DNA of 64,000 bases from Shimia sp965227725. Lineage in GTDB: Bacteria > Pseudomonadota > Alphaproteobacteria > Rhodobacterales > Rhodobacteraceae. The translations under genes were made by a program, and so were the position numbers. The notes beneath the pieces were generated by a model. The model saw nothing but the letters and a program-made list of their open reading frames with translations, did no database searches and had not been told where the DNA came from. The stretch spans positions 477,128 to 541,127 of the forward strand of contig NZ_CBDDGH010000004.1 in the NCBI RefSeq assembly GCF_965227725.1. The letters are read 5' to 3'. This document shows positions 1 through 8,596 of this stretch, in pieces (the first letter of the stretch is position 1; each line of letters opens with the position of its first letter).

Positions 1-866
1 TCACGTACCACGGCGGAAACACGGGTTCCCAAAGCACGCTCATCCTGAAAGAGGCGCACATTGGTGGAGATGCGCACATCATCCAAAAACAGCGTGGCGG
101 TGCCTTGGCTGCCTTCGGTCAAGCTCGCGGTCGGATAGACCAAGTCGTTGATCGTATCAATAAACGGGAGATTGCGATTGAGCAGAACGCCCCCGACCAA
201 AGCACCGTGGCGTCCGTCTTCTGACACCGGCGTGGCCGCATGCACCATCATGCCCCGGGTCTCCTCGACACGCTCTGTTGGCACCGCAGCCTGCGTGGGC
301 ACCAGCTTAATCCTTGCGAGCTCAGTCAGATCAGAGGAGACTTTAGCCAGATCCTCACCTGAAAAGACGTCAATCTGGGCAGAACCAAACCCGGCCAGCG
401 CCTGAGACACAACAGGCCACCGCGCCAGATTTCTGTCATCCACCAAGCGGGGAGAGGCGGTCACAGAGCCATCCGCGGCAAGGTAATAAAGGAAATCCAA
501 CCCAAGCTGGACCCGCTGCACCTGCAGAAGACGCGCGATGCCATCCTGATCGTCAGAGCGAACATGATCCACAAAATCCGCCGAGGCCGCCAACGCCTGC
601 ATCCGCAGGTCACTGTTTTCAAGCAACTGAGACAGGTACTGATCCGCAATGGTCAGCTCGCCATTCACTTTGGCAATCAGCAGGTTATCAAACCGCGAAG
701 ACCAATTCACCGCCGTAATGATGAAGAACAGCGGCATGATGACCAGCGTTGGCAAAAGCGCGATGGCCAACAGCCGCATCCGCACAGAGGCGGAGCGGCG
801 TCTAGGCAGCCAGGCCCAGGTTGACTTAGAGGCCGAAGGCGACCCTTTGGCGCTTGTGTCAGTCAT
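1..866 (-). CDS. Sensor histidine kinase, N-terminal part (cut by window edge)
   Basis: An open frame runs from an ATG at 866 off the left edge, about 288 residues, with no stop. After a basic N-terminus there is a hydrophobic segment at about residues 33-52 (LLAIALLPTLVIMPLFFIIT). A long extracytoplasmic region follows that reads like a Cache sensor (YYLAADGSVTASPRL, then GTATLFLDDVRISTNV near the cut). The start overlaps the end of the response regulator gene by 8 bases (ATGACTGA), so the pair is translationally coupled. From the Cache-type sensor and its partner I infer a membrane histidine kinase. The HAMP, HisKA and ATPase parts would lie outside the window and are not seen. The ligand is unknown; the FDH context suggests formate, a related acid or respiratory state. 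A Cache-bearing chemoreceptor is a less likely alternative. Confidence 0.75.
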   Translation of the reverse strand, partial: MTDTSAKGSPSASKSTWAWLPRRRSASVRMRLLAIALLPTLVIMPLFFIITAVNWSSRFDNLLIAKVNGELTIADQYLSQLLENSDLRMQALAASADFVDHVRSDDQDGIARLLQVQRVQLGLDFLYYLAADGSVTASPRLVDDRNLARWPVVSQALAGFGSAQIDVFSGEDLAKVSSDLTELARIKLVPTQAAVPTERVEETRGMMVHAATPVSEDGRHGALVGGVLLNRNLPFIDTINDLVYPTASLTEGSQGTATLFLDDVRISTNVRLFQDERALGTRVSAVVR

Positions 867-2241
867 TCCACATCGCGCATTTCCGATCGATGGTCTTGCG
901 GGAAATCCCCAATCGCCGTGCGGCCTCCGCACGATTGCCGTCGCAGGCTGCCAGCACCGTCAGAATATGCCGACGCTCCACCGCCGCGAGGCTGTCCACC
1001 GCCGCAACCTCTTCTTCGGCGCCGTTGGCTGCGAACTCCGCCGGCCATTCGCCCACAATCAGCGACCGCTCAATCAGGTTACGCAACTCGCGCACGTTCC
1101 CCGGCCAGTCATACCGCGCCAGGTTCAAAAGCACCCCCTCAGACAGGGTCAGGGGCGGCACGCCAAGTGACTTTGAGATCTGCTGCAAGAACATCAAAGC
1201 CAGCTCTTTCAAATCCCCCTCGCGGTTTTGCAAAGGTGGCATCTGAATATTCAGCACATTGATGCGGTGATACAGGTCTTCTCTCAGGCGCCCATCTTTG
1301 ACCGCCGCTTCAAGATCGGCGTTGGTGGCAAAGAGAAACCGTAGGTCCAGCGGCACTTCCCGCGAGGAGCCAACAGGCCGGATTTTCTGATGCTCCACCA
1401 CACGCAGCAGTGCCGCCTGCACCGGAAGCGGCAGTTCCACGATTTCATCGAGGTAGAGCGTGCCGCCATTGGCGTTCATGAACACACCATCATGACGCAC
1501 CGTTCGCCCGCCTGCGTCCTGCCGGATGTGACCAAAAAGCTCGTGCTCAATCATGTCACCGGCAATGGTCGCGCAATTGATTGGCACAAAAGGTTTGTCG
1601 GCGCGCGGCGACATCATGTGCAAGGCACGTGCGGCAACCTCTTTACCCGTGCCGGTATCCCCCGTCAGCAAGACCGGCGTTGGCAAAGGCGCGGCACGGG
1701 CCATCGTGGAGCGTATGGTCTCAATCTGCGGCGAACTGCCAAGCAGGCGCGCACGCACATGCTCGTTGCCCGCAGCAAGCTCATACTTCAGCAGGTAATT
1801 CTCCCGCCGCAGGTTCACCCGATCCACACAGCGTGCCACCGCGTTCAAAATCTGGTTGGAGCGGAAAGGCTTCAAAACAAAGTCGACGGCCCCCGCGCGC
1901 ATCGCTTCAATCGCGGTGTCCATATCTGCAAATGCGGTGATCAAAATGGTGTCAGCAAAGAACCCAAGCTTGCGCTGCTCGCTCAGCCACTCAAGCCCCG
2001 AGGTTCCGGGCATCACATTATCAAGAATGACGATGTCAAAATGGTTCTGATCCAACAGGCGGCTAGCCACATCCGTATTGGCCGCCTGCTCTATGCGTCC
2101 GACCACCGGGTCGAGAATTTTGACGATGAAGTTGCGGATGCCCGGCTCGTCATCCACCACCAGCACCGAAGCTGTCGACAGGCCAATGCCAAATTCAGAA
2201 GGACGTTTGGTTTGCGCAGACGCACGGTCTATTTGGTTCAT
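859..2241 (-). CDS. NtrC-family AAA+ response regulator lacking GAFTGA
   Basis: This 460-residue regulator has an N-terminal receiver (VLVVDDE near 26-32, phospho-acceptor D74 in VILDNVMPG, K124 in VLKPF). An AAA+ domain follows with Walker A GDTGTGKE at 194-201 and Walker B GGTLYLDE at 259-266. A Fis-type helix-turn-helix ends the protein (NRAEAARRLGISRKTIDRK). Sigma-54 activators carry GAFTGA shortly after ELFGH; here ELFGH at 234-238 is followed by a rewritten stretch with no such loop. The protein may therefore not remodel sigma-54 holoenzyme; Rhodobacter NtrC is a known precedent for loop loss and sigma-70 use. It overlaps the downstream kinase gene by 8 bases and probably controls the FDH block it ends, or related respiratory genes. 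Confidence 0.9.
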   Translation of the reverse strand: MNQIDRASAQTKRPSEFGIGLSTASVLVVDDEPGIRNFIVKILDPVVGRIEQAANTDVASRLLDQNHFDIVILDNVMPGTSGLEWLSEQRKLGFFADTILITAFADMDTAIEAMRAGAVDFVLKPFRSNQILNAVARCVDRVNLRRENYLLKYELAAGNEHVRARLLGSSPQIETIRSTMARAAPLPTPVLLTGDTGTGKEVAARALHMMSPRADKPFVPINCATIAGDMIEHELFGHIRQDAGGRTVRHDGVFMNANGGTLYLDEIVELPLPVQAALLRVVEHQKIRPVGSSREVPLDLRFLFATNADLEAAVKDGRLREDLYHRINVLNIQMPPLQNREGDLKELALMFLQQISKSLGVPPLTLSEGVLLNLARYDWPGNVRELRNLIERSLIVGEWPAEFAANGAEEEVAAVDSLAAVERRHILTVLAACDGNRAEAARRLGISRKTIDRKCAMWND

Positions 2242-2245
2242 GTGG

Positions 2246-2371
2246 TCAATCCAACCTTACGGCTGTTCCACTGGCAACATCACTGGCAGAAAACCCGATG
2301 GCATGCAGCCCGTAGTAGGCGCCCACGGAAATGGCAGCCACAGCTGCGCAGGCCAGGAAAAACACTCTCAT
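2246..2371 (-). CDS. 41-residue small membrane or secreted peptide
   Basis: A 41-residue frame lies exactly between the WD40-cytochrome gene and the response regulator gene, with 4 bases on each side. The protein starts MRVFFLACAAVAAISVGAYYGL and ends SGTAVRLD, so most of it is one hydrophobic helix that could be a membrane anchor or signal peptide. A good ribosome binding site (GAGGA, 8 bases before the ATG) sits inside the last codons of the upstream gene. The close fit, the binding site and the membrane helix support a real gene. I do not recognise a family. From its position I infer an accessory of the FDH complex or its sensor system. It was found by reading the gap and could be overlooked by gene callers. 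Confidence 0.6.
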   Translation of the reverse strand: MRVFFLACAAVAAISVGAYYGLHAIGFSASDVASGTAVRLD

Positions 2372-2375
2372 ATCT

Positions 2376-3671
2376 TTAGTCCTCAAAGTCGCTGTAAAGG
2401 CGCAGATAGGCGATCAAATCTGCGCGGTCTTCGGCGCGGGTGATGCGTTGAACCGGCATTTTGGTTCCCGCAATATACACGTCCGGCCCCAAATCAAAAA
2501 GCGCATCAATGGTTTGGCTTGTCCAAATCACATCAGATGTCAGCAAGGTGTCGGAGTAGCTGTAGTCAGAAACCGTGCCCGCTTCGCGTCCAAAAACATC
2601 CTTGAGCGTCGGCCCTGCCCGTCTGGCACTGTCTCCGGTCAGCGTATGACAAATGGAGCATTTGCGCTGAAACTGGCGCTCGCCATTGGAGGCACTGTCG
2701 TTGCCGTTCAAAAACGCACGGCCTTCCGCCACCATCCGGGGGGTGTCATCCGGATCAGACAGCGGCCAGCTGAACATCGCCTCATCCAACCCACCCGCAT
2801 GAATATTTTCCCCATCAGCCGAAAAAGCCAACGCCCAGATCGGCCCGCGATGGGTGGCCCTGATGTCATTGGCAATCGACCAATCCTCAGTGTTCAGCAT
2901 CAGAATATAACCTTCGCCGTCGCCCACAGCGAGATGACGGCCATCCCGACTGCTGGTCATGGCCAATATCGGCCGCCGCTCTAGCGTGATGTCCTTGATC
3001 AGCTCCGCAGTGTCAGGGGTGACAATTTTTGTGACACCGTCCACGGCGCCAAAAGCCAGCCAACCAAGATCTTCGCGCAAAACCAAAGTGTTCACGCCAA
3101 ACCCATTGGTCAGGAAAAGTTGCCTCAAATCGCCAGTCGCGGTGTCATAGAGACGGATTTTGCCATCTGCAGAGGCAGAAAACAGCGCAGCACCGTCCTG
3201 TGCAAAGGCAACGTCATTCACATTGCTGTCCACCTGAATAGATCGTGACGCACCACCGCTCAGCGGCCAGATGCCAACCGTCCCATCCCAGCTGGCGCTT
3301 GCCACACTGCCCCCATCAGGTGCCACCCGCAGCGCCATTACCTTGCCCTTATGCTGCCCAAGGAGCTGTGACGTTCCAGCACTCAGATCCCACAGACGCA
3401 CGGCAAAATCATCCCCGGCGGAAACCGCCAGAGTGTCAGTCACAAACACCACCGAGTTGACCGCTGCCTCATGCCCTTCCAGCCACAGCGGTTCCTGATC
3501 TCTCCAAAAACCAAGGGAATTGTCGAAACTTGCGGTCAGGATCTGACGGCCGTCCGGAGAGACCGCGATGCCTTTAATCGGGCCTCCGTGGCCAGTCAGT
3601 TGAAAGAACTCCCCAGCCACCGCACCGGTGGCCCAACCCAGGAAACCAAGAAACAGCGCGACAGCCCGCAT
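2376..3671 (-). CDS. Periplasmic WD40 beta-propeller fused to cytochrome c
   Basis: The 431-residue protein starts with a signal peptide (cleavage likely near AVAGEFF, about residue 20). Repeats of the WD40 type fill residues 22-320 (for example LTGHGGPIKGIAVSPDG, LWDLSAG, LGQHKGKVMALRV). A class I cytochrome c domain follows with haem-binding CSICH at 338-342 and a likely axial Met in TKMP at about 405. Both parts should therefore be periplasmic. It starts 2 bases after the gene for the FDH cytochrome b subunit. I infer that it takes or relays electrons from formate oxidation to a c-type cytochrome network, with the propeller as a docking surface. WD40-cytochrome fusions exist in other bacteria, but this role is not established here. 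Confidence 0.88.
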   Translation of the reverse strand: MRAVALFLGFLGWATGAVAGEFFQLTGHGGPIKGIAVSPDGRQILTASFDNSLGFWRDQEPLWLEGHEAAVNSVVFVTDTLAVSAGDDFAVRLWDLSAGTSQLLGQHKGKVMALRVAPDGGSVASASWDGTVGIWPLSGGASRSIQVDSNVNDVAFAQDGAALFSASADGKIRLYDTATGDLRQLFLTNGFGVNTLVLREDLGWLAFGAVDGVTKIVTPDTAELIKDITLERRPILAMTSSRDGRHLAVGDGEGYILMLNTEDWSIANDIRATHRGPIWALAFSADGENIHAGGLDEAMFSWPLSDPDDTPRMVAEGRAFLNGNDSASNGERQFQRKCSICHTLTGDSARRAGPTLKDVFGREAGTVSDYSYSDTLLTSDVIWTSQTIDALFDLGPDVYIAGTKMPVQRITRAEDRADLIAYLRLYSDFED

Positions 3672-3673
3672 GA

Positions 3674-4873
3674 TTACTCCGCTGGTGTCGCTCGATCAGC
3701 GCCAGATTTTGCCTGCGCTTTGGCAAGCTCCTCCTCATACCAGATTGAATGGTGCTCCTTCGCCCATTGCTCATCCACCTCACCGGTCGCCATGGTCTCA
3801 ATCGCACCTTCCATACCCACAGACCCAAGATAGATGTGCGCCACGATGATGGCGATAAAGACAAAGGCCACGATCCCATGCCAGAGCTGGCTGAGTTGCA
3901 TTTCTTCATAAGGGGAGAGCACTTCCGGCAATGCACCGCCCGTCAGCAGCTGCGGCAGACCAGTCATGTTCAAAATATTGAACGTCTTGGCAAACATCGG
4001 CAGCTCAAACGGGAACAGCAGCGCGAGGCCGGACGCCGAGATCGAAACGCCCAGCACAATCACCGACCAGAAAATGATCTTCTGTCCCGCGTTGAATTTC
4101 TTGGCAGGCGGATGCACGCCTTTGGAAAACAACCCACCGCCTTTGGCCAGCCACTTGATGTCCGTGCGGTCCGGAATGTTGTGATGCACCCACATGACAA
4201 AGACCATCGCCAGTCCCAGCATAAAGGCCCAAGCGATGTTGTTGTGCCCCCATTTTCCGACCAATGCGATGGTGGCATAGGCTTCGTGCCCCATCCAGGG
4301 CAGGATAAACTTACGACCAGCGATCAGCACAAGTCCGGTGATTCCGAGAACGATGAAGGACACGCCCATCAGCCAATGGGCAAACCGTTCAATCGCCAAG
4401 AAACGGATGATGTTCCGCCCGGTCTTGGCCCCTTCGATCATGATTTTGCCGCGGATCAGCCAAAACAATGCAATAACAGCCGTCATGCCGCCCAGCAGAT
4501 AAAGCCCATAGGTGAGCAGCGGCCCTTCGCGGAACGTCAGCCAGGCCATGCCACTGTCTTGAATAAGCAATGTGCTAGTCGGTCCGCTGGCCTGCGTGGT
4601 GGTGTTGGCACTGCCATAGCGCAATGCACGAAACACTTCGGAATCTGACGCCACGCCGCGCGTGCCCAGCTGGCCAATCAACGCTTCGACATTGCCCTGC
4701 CCGGTCGCATCGCGCCGGAAACTGTCGTCCAGTTTCTCACCACGCTGTCGCGCCATGATATCTTCCAGCGTCTGAGCGCCGCCCGTTGAACTGCGGTCAG
4801 GTGCCGTGTCCTGAGCCAAAGCTGGCCATGCCAACATGAACGAAAGAGCCATCCAGAGAAGCGCGCGCATCAC
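3674..4873 (-). CDS. Formate dehydrogenase gamma subunit (cytochrome b556)
   Basis: This 399-residue subunit anchors FDH to the inner membrane and passes electrons through two b haems to quinone. A signal peptide (residues 1-20, ending PALAQD) precedes a roughly 100-residue extra N-terminal segment. A further hydrophobic stretch and then the four-helix cytochrome b domain follow. Typical family text is present: FLAIERFAHWLMGVSFIVLG, WVHHNIPDRTDIKWL, FNAGQKIIFW and LWHGIVAFVFIAIIVAHIYLG, with the haem-ligand histidines in these helices. The periplasmic N-terminal extension is longer than in the E. coli FdnI type and matches alphaproteobacterial FDH gamma subunits. It follows the beta subunit gene after 117 bases that contain a strong hairpin. 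Confidence 0.95.
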   Translation of the reverse strand: MMRALLWMALSFMLAWPALAQDTAPDRSSTGGAQTLEDIMARQRGEKLDDSFRRDATGQGNVEALIGQLGTRGVASDSEVFRALRYGSANTTTQASGPTSTLLIQDSGMAWLTFREGPLLTYGLYLLGGMTAVIALFWLIRGKIMIEGAKTGRNIIRFLAIERFAHWLMGVSFIVLGITGLVLIAGRKFILPWMGHEAYATIALVGKWGHNNIAWAFMLGLAMVFVMWVHHNIPDRTDIKWLAKGGGLFSKGVHPPAKKFNAGQKIIFWSVIVLGVSISASGLALLFPFELPMFAKTFNILNMTGLPQLLTGGALPEVLSPYEEMQLSQLWHGIVAFVFIAIIVAHIYLGSVGMEGAIETMATGEVDEQWAKEHHSIWYEEELAKAQAKSGADRATPAE

Positions 4874-4949
4874 ATCCTCATATCATCTGAAACCATGGGG
4901 TCAGGGCTCTGCCCGTAACCGCGCATGAAAGAGTTCCTAGAAACATCAA

Positions 4950-4977
4950 ACCGGCGGCAAGGAAACCCGCCGCCGGT
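4950..4977 (-). other. Strong hairpin between FDH beta and gamma genes
   Basis: The arms ACCGGCGGC and GCCGCCGGT form a perfect 9-bp stem with a 10-base loop. On the transcribed (minus) strand it is followed by TTTGATGTTTC, a weak U-tract. The position inside an operon suggests partial termination or a stop to 3' exonucleases that sets subunit ratios. A function is inferred, not shown. Confidence 0.6.
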
Positions 4978-4990
4978 GATTTTGACGGTA

Positions 4991-5584
4991 TCAGCCGCCT
5001 TTTTGCTCATAGGCGGTGCCCCAGCCCCAAGCGCCGGTGCCAAAACCGCGCGCCACTACGCGTTCGCGGTAAATCGCGGAGACAACATCCCCGTCACCCG
5101 CCAGAAGGGCTTTGGTTGAACACATCTCCGCGCAGATCGGCAGCTTGCCTTCCGCGATGCGGTTACGGCCATATTTGGCGAATTCCGCAGTGGAGTGGTT
5201 CTCTTCCGGACCACCTGCACAGAAGGTGCATTTGTCCATCTTGCCACGGCTGCCAAAGTTGCCTGCCTGCGGATATTGCGGCGCGCCAAACGGACACGCG
5301 TAGAAGCAATAGCCACAGCCAATGCACAGGTCTTTGGAGTGCAGCACCACACCTTCTTCGTTCTGATAGAAGCAATCCACCGGACAGACCGCCATACAAG
5401 GCGCATCTGAACAGTGCATGCATGCCACAGAAATCGAACGTTCACCCGGTGTCCCGTCGTTGATTGTCACAACGCGACGCCGGTTGATGCCCCAAGGCAC
5501 CTCGTGCTCGTTCTTACAGGCCGTCACGCAGGCGTTGCATTCGATGCAGCGTTCCGCGTCGCAGAGAAATTTCGCTCGTGCCAT
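4991..5584 (-). CDS. fdh3B: Formate dehydrogenase beta subunit, four-cluster ferredoxin (FDH3 type)
   Basis: The 197-residue electron-transfer subunit carries four groups of cysteines for [4Fe-4S] clusters: CIECNACVTACKNEH, CMHCSDAPCMAVCPVDC, CIGCGYCFYACPFGAP, and CTFC with a later C-terminal Cys (ICAEMC). It passes electrons from the molybdopterin subunit to the cytochrome b subunit. There is no signal peptide of its own, as expected if it is exported by hitch-hiking on the Tat signal of the alpha subunit. It is shorter than E. coli FdnH and lacks the C-terminal membrane helix of that protein, which fits the FDH3 beta family. The gene starts 12 bases after fdhA. Confidence 0.95.
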   Translation of the reverse strand: MARAKFLCDAERCIECNACVTACKNEHEVPWGINRRRVVTINDGTPGERSISVACMHCSDAPCMAVCPVDCFYQNEEGVVLHSKDLCIGCGYCFYACPFGAPQYPQAGNFGSRGKMDKCTFCAGGPEENHSTAEFAKYGRNRIAEGKLPICAEMCSTKALLAGDGDVVSAIYRERVVARGFGTGAWGWGTAYEQKGG

Positions 5585-5596
5585 TTCTCTTCCTCC

Positions 5597-8491
5597 TTAT
5601 GCTGCCCAGATTTTGCAGAGAGTCGCTTTGGTCTCCTGCATCTGGGTCACGCTGTCATAGCCATAGGTCTGCGCCGTGTTGGTGGCTTCGCCCAACACAT
5701 ATGGATCGGCCCCTGCCGGATACTTGCTCCGCAGGTCCTCCCCTTCGAAATGGCCCGCAAAGTGGAACGGCATGAAGACCACACCTTCGCCGACACGTTC
5801 AGTCACCATGGCCATCACTTTGACCTTGGCCCCTTCGGCACCTTCGACCCACACCTGCGCCTGATCACGCACACCGAGATTGTTCGCATCACGCGGGTTG
5901 ATCTCGACAAACATGTCTTGCTGCAGTTCGGCCAGCCACGGGTTGGAACGGGTTTCATCCCCGCCGCCCTCGTATTCCACCAGACGACCAGAGGTCAGGA
6001 TCAGCGGATAGTCCTTGCTGAAGTCCTGTTTCTGGATCGAGGCGTACATGGTTGGCAGACGATAGAATTTCCGATCCTCATAGGTCGGATAATCCGCCAC
6101 CAGGTCACGACGGTTGGTATAGAGCGGCTCGCGGTGCAGCGGGATCGGATCCGGGAAGGTCCAAACCACGGCACGGGCTTTCGCGTTACCAAATGGCGCA
6201 CATTCGTGCTTGATCGCCACCCGCTGGATGCCGCCTGACAGGTCGGTTTTCCAGTTGGTCTTGGGTCCGGCCACCGCATCAATCGCAGCACGCTCTTCAT
6301 CCGTCAGATCGCCATCCCAACCCAGATCCATCAGCATCTGCATTGTGAATTCTGGATAGCCATCCTGAATCTCGGAATCGAGGCTTGCCACACCTTCGGC
6401 CAGAAGGTTGTCACCGTCGCGCTCCACACCAAAGCGGGCGCGGAAGGTCAAACCACCCTCAGAGACACGTTTGGACATGTCATAGAGGTTTGGCGTGCCC
6501 GGGTGCTTCATCTCTGGCGTGCCCCAGCATGGCCACGGCATACCGTAGTAGTCACCGTCAGCCGGACCTCCATTCGCTTTCAGCGTGGTGCGGTCAAAGG
6601 TGTGCTGGTTTGCCATGTGCAGCTTGATGCGCTCAGGCGACTGACCAGTGTAGCCAATCGTCCACAGACCTGCGTTGAACTCCCGGGTGATGCTTTCCAC
6701 ATTCGGGGTGTTCTCGTCTTCCATTTCGATGTTGCGGAAGAAACGGTCTGCCCAGCCAAACTTATTGGCAAAGAGGCCCATGATCTCATGATCCGGCTTG
6801 CTCTCAAACAGCGGATCAATGATCTGGTCACGCCATTGCAAAGAGCGGTTGGACGCGGTCGCGGACCCGCGGGTCTCAAACTGCGTACAGGCCGGCAGAA
6901 GATACACGCCATCGGTGCGGTCTTGCATAACAGCAGAAGCGGTTGGGAACGGGTCGACAACGACCAGCATGTCCAGCTTCTCCATCGCTGTTTTCATTTC
7001 CTTACCGCGCGTCTGCGAGTTCGGCGCATGGCCCCAAAGTACCATGGCCCGCACTTTGTCGGGGTTGTCCATGTTCTCAGGATCTTCCAGCACACCGTCG
7101 ATCCAGCGCGACACCGGGATACCGGTGAGGTTCTGAAGCGACTTCTCTTTGCCGTCAGCACCTGTGGTGGTCGCAAACTGGCCTTTCAGCCAATCGCCAT
7201 CTTCACCCCAGACACGGCCCCAGTGCGCCCATGCGCCTGCGGACAGGCCATAGTAGCCAGGCAGCGTGTGGGACAGAACGCCAAGGTCCGTTGCGCCTTG
7301 CACGTTGTCGTGGCCACGGAAGATATTGGTGCCACCACCCTCTGTGCCCATGTTGCCCAGCGCCAACTGCAGCACACAATACGCACGCGTATTGTTATTG
7401 CCGTTGGTGTGCTGCGTGCCACCCATGCACCAGATCACGGTGCCGGGACGGTTGTTCACCATCTGGCGTGCAACGCGGCGCAGCTGTTCACCCGGCGCGC
7501 CTGTGACGCGTTCAACTTCTTCCGGGTTCCACTTGGCCACTTCTTCCTTGATCTGGTCCATCCCCCAAACACGGGTGCGGATGAACTCTTTGTCTTCCCA
7601 ACCGTTTTCGAAGATGTGCCACAGGATGCCCCAAACCAGCGCCACATCGGTGCCGGGACGGAAACGCACATATTCATCTGCATGGGCCGCCGTGCGTGTA
7701 AAGCGCGGGTCACATACGATCAGCGGCGCGTTGTTGCGCTCTTTTGCGCGCAGCACGTGCAACAGCGAAACCGGGTGGGCTTCGGCCGGGTTGCCGCCAA
7801 TGATGAAGATGGCTTTGGAGTTGTGGATGTCGTTGTAGGAGTTGGTCATGGCGCCGTAGCCCCATGTGTTCGCAACACCTGCAACAGTGGTGGAGTGACA
7901 GATACGCGCCTGGTGATCCACGTTGTTGGTGCCCCAATAGGCAGCAAACTTACGGAACAGATAGGCCTGTTCGTTGTTGTGCTTGGCAGAGCCGAGCCAA
8001 TAAACGCTGTCCGGGCCGCTTTCTTCGCGGATCTTCATCATGCCGTCGCCGATCTCGTTGATCGCCTGTTCCCAGCTGATGCGTTTCCACTCACCACCCT
8101 CTTTTTTCATCGGATACTTCAGACGGCGTTCGCCATGGGCGTGCTCGCGTACCGAAGCGCCTTTCGCGCAATGTGCACCAAGGTTGAACGGGCTGTCCCA
8201 ACCTGGTTCCTGACCGACCCAAACGCCGCTCTGAACCTCTGCCACAACCGTACAGCCCACAGAGCAGTGGGTGCAGACGGATTTGACAGTTTCAACGGCA
8301 GTGTTTGCGGCGTCTTGGGCTTGCGCCTGAGTGACGGTGCCTCCTGTGGCACCAATTGCTGCCAGCCCGCCAATGGCGAGGCCGGATCCGCGCAGGAATG
8401 TGCGGCGGTCTACAGCTTTTTCAGCTGCAACAGACAGGATACTTGTCCGCTGGGGGCGTCGCGCAACCCCGTTGGTCTTTTTCCTAAGCAT
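5597..8491 (-). CDS. fdhA: Formate dehydrogenase catalytic alpha subunit (Cys type, Tat-exported)
   Basis: This 964-residue member of the Mo/W-bis-MGD oxidoreductase family oxidises formate to CO2. A Tat signal (DRRTFLRG at 28-35, then a hydrophobic stretch) sends it to the periplasm. The N-terminal [4Fe-4S] cluster ligands are C73, C76, C80 and C108, with K110 as the usual electron-relay lysine. The metal ligand is C198 in ARICHSTTVAGV, followed by the catalytic H199, so this is a cysteine enzyme and no selenocysteine is needed. The C-terminal molybdopterin dinucleotide-binding domain is complete (LTSGRLVEYEGGG, then a conserved end). The tungstate transporter about 10 kb away makes tungsten a possible metal, but the sequence alone cannot decide between W and Mo. 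Confidence 0.97.
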   Translation of the reverse strand: MLRKKTNGVARRPQRTSILSVAAEKAVDRRTFLRGSGLAIGGLAAIGATGGTVTQAQAQDAANTAVETVKSVCTHCSVGCTVVAEVQSGVWVGQEPGWDSPFNLGAHCAKGASVREHAHGERRLKYPMKKEGGEWKRISWEQAINEIGDGMMKIREESGPDSVYWLGSAKHNNEQAYLFRKFAAYWGTNNVDHQARICHSTTVAGVANTWGYGAMTNSYNDIHNSKAIFIIGGNPAEAHPVSLLHVLRAKERNNAPLIVCDPRFTRTAAHADEYVRFRPGTDVALVWGILWHIFENGWEDKEFIRTRVWGMDQIKEEVAKWNPEEVERVTGAPGEQLRRVARQMVNNRPGTVIWCMGGTQHTNGNNNTRAYCVLQLALGNMGTEGGGTNIFRGHDNVQGATDLGVLSHTLPGYYGLSAGAWAHWGRVWGEDGDWLKGQFATTTGADGKEKSLQNLTGIPVSRWIDGVLEDPENMDNPDKVRAMVLWGHAPNSQTRGKEMKTAMEKLDMLVVVDPFPTASAVMQDRTDGVYLLPACTQFETRGSATASNRSLQWRDQIIDPLFESKPDHEIMGLFANKFGWADRFFRNIEMEDENTPNVESITREFNAGLWTIGYTGQSPERIKLHMANQHTFDRTTLKANGGPADGDYYGMPWPCWGTPEMKHPGTPNLYDMSKRVSEGGLTFRARFGVERDGDNLLAEGVASLDSEIQDGYPEFTMQMLMDLGWDGDLTDEERAAIDAVAGPKTNWKTDLSGGIQRVAIKHECAPFGNAKARAVVWTFPDPIPLHREPLYTNRRDLVADYPTYEDRKFYRLPTMYASIQKQDFSKDYPLILTSGRLVEYEGGGDETRSNPWLAELQQDMFVEINPRDANNLGVRDQAQVWVEGAEGAKVKVMAMVTERVGEGVVFMPFHFAGHFEGEDLRSKYPAGADPYVLGEATNTAQTYGYDSVTQMQETKATLCKIWAA

Positions 8492-8543
8492 AGTTTCCTC
8501 CCTTGCTGTCCCTTAACGGGAACTTGCTAGGTAACTCTCTGAT

Positions 8544-8578
8544 CCCGACCGGTGGGCGTCACGCAACCGGTGGTCGGG
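8544..8578 (-). other. Hairpin between the small Tat gene and fdhA
   Basis: CCCGACC (8544-8550) and GGTCGGG (8572-8578) form a perfect 7-bp stem, and further pairing of GGT with ACC inside is possible. It lies in the 105-base leader before fdhA. It may be an mRNA-stability or attenuation element; no U-tract follows on the minus strand. Confidence 0.45.
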
Positions 8579-8596
8579 GGCGGGGATAACGTCCGA

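Noticed and set aside
5597..8491. Selenocysteine in FdhA
   Set aside because: The metal-ligand position is a plain Cys codon (C198) and there is no in-frame TGA.
6503..8530. A long plus-strand open frame opposite fdhA
   Set aside because: It is antisense to a clear formate dehydrogenase gene and resembles no protein; a high-GC artefact.
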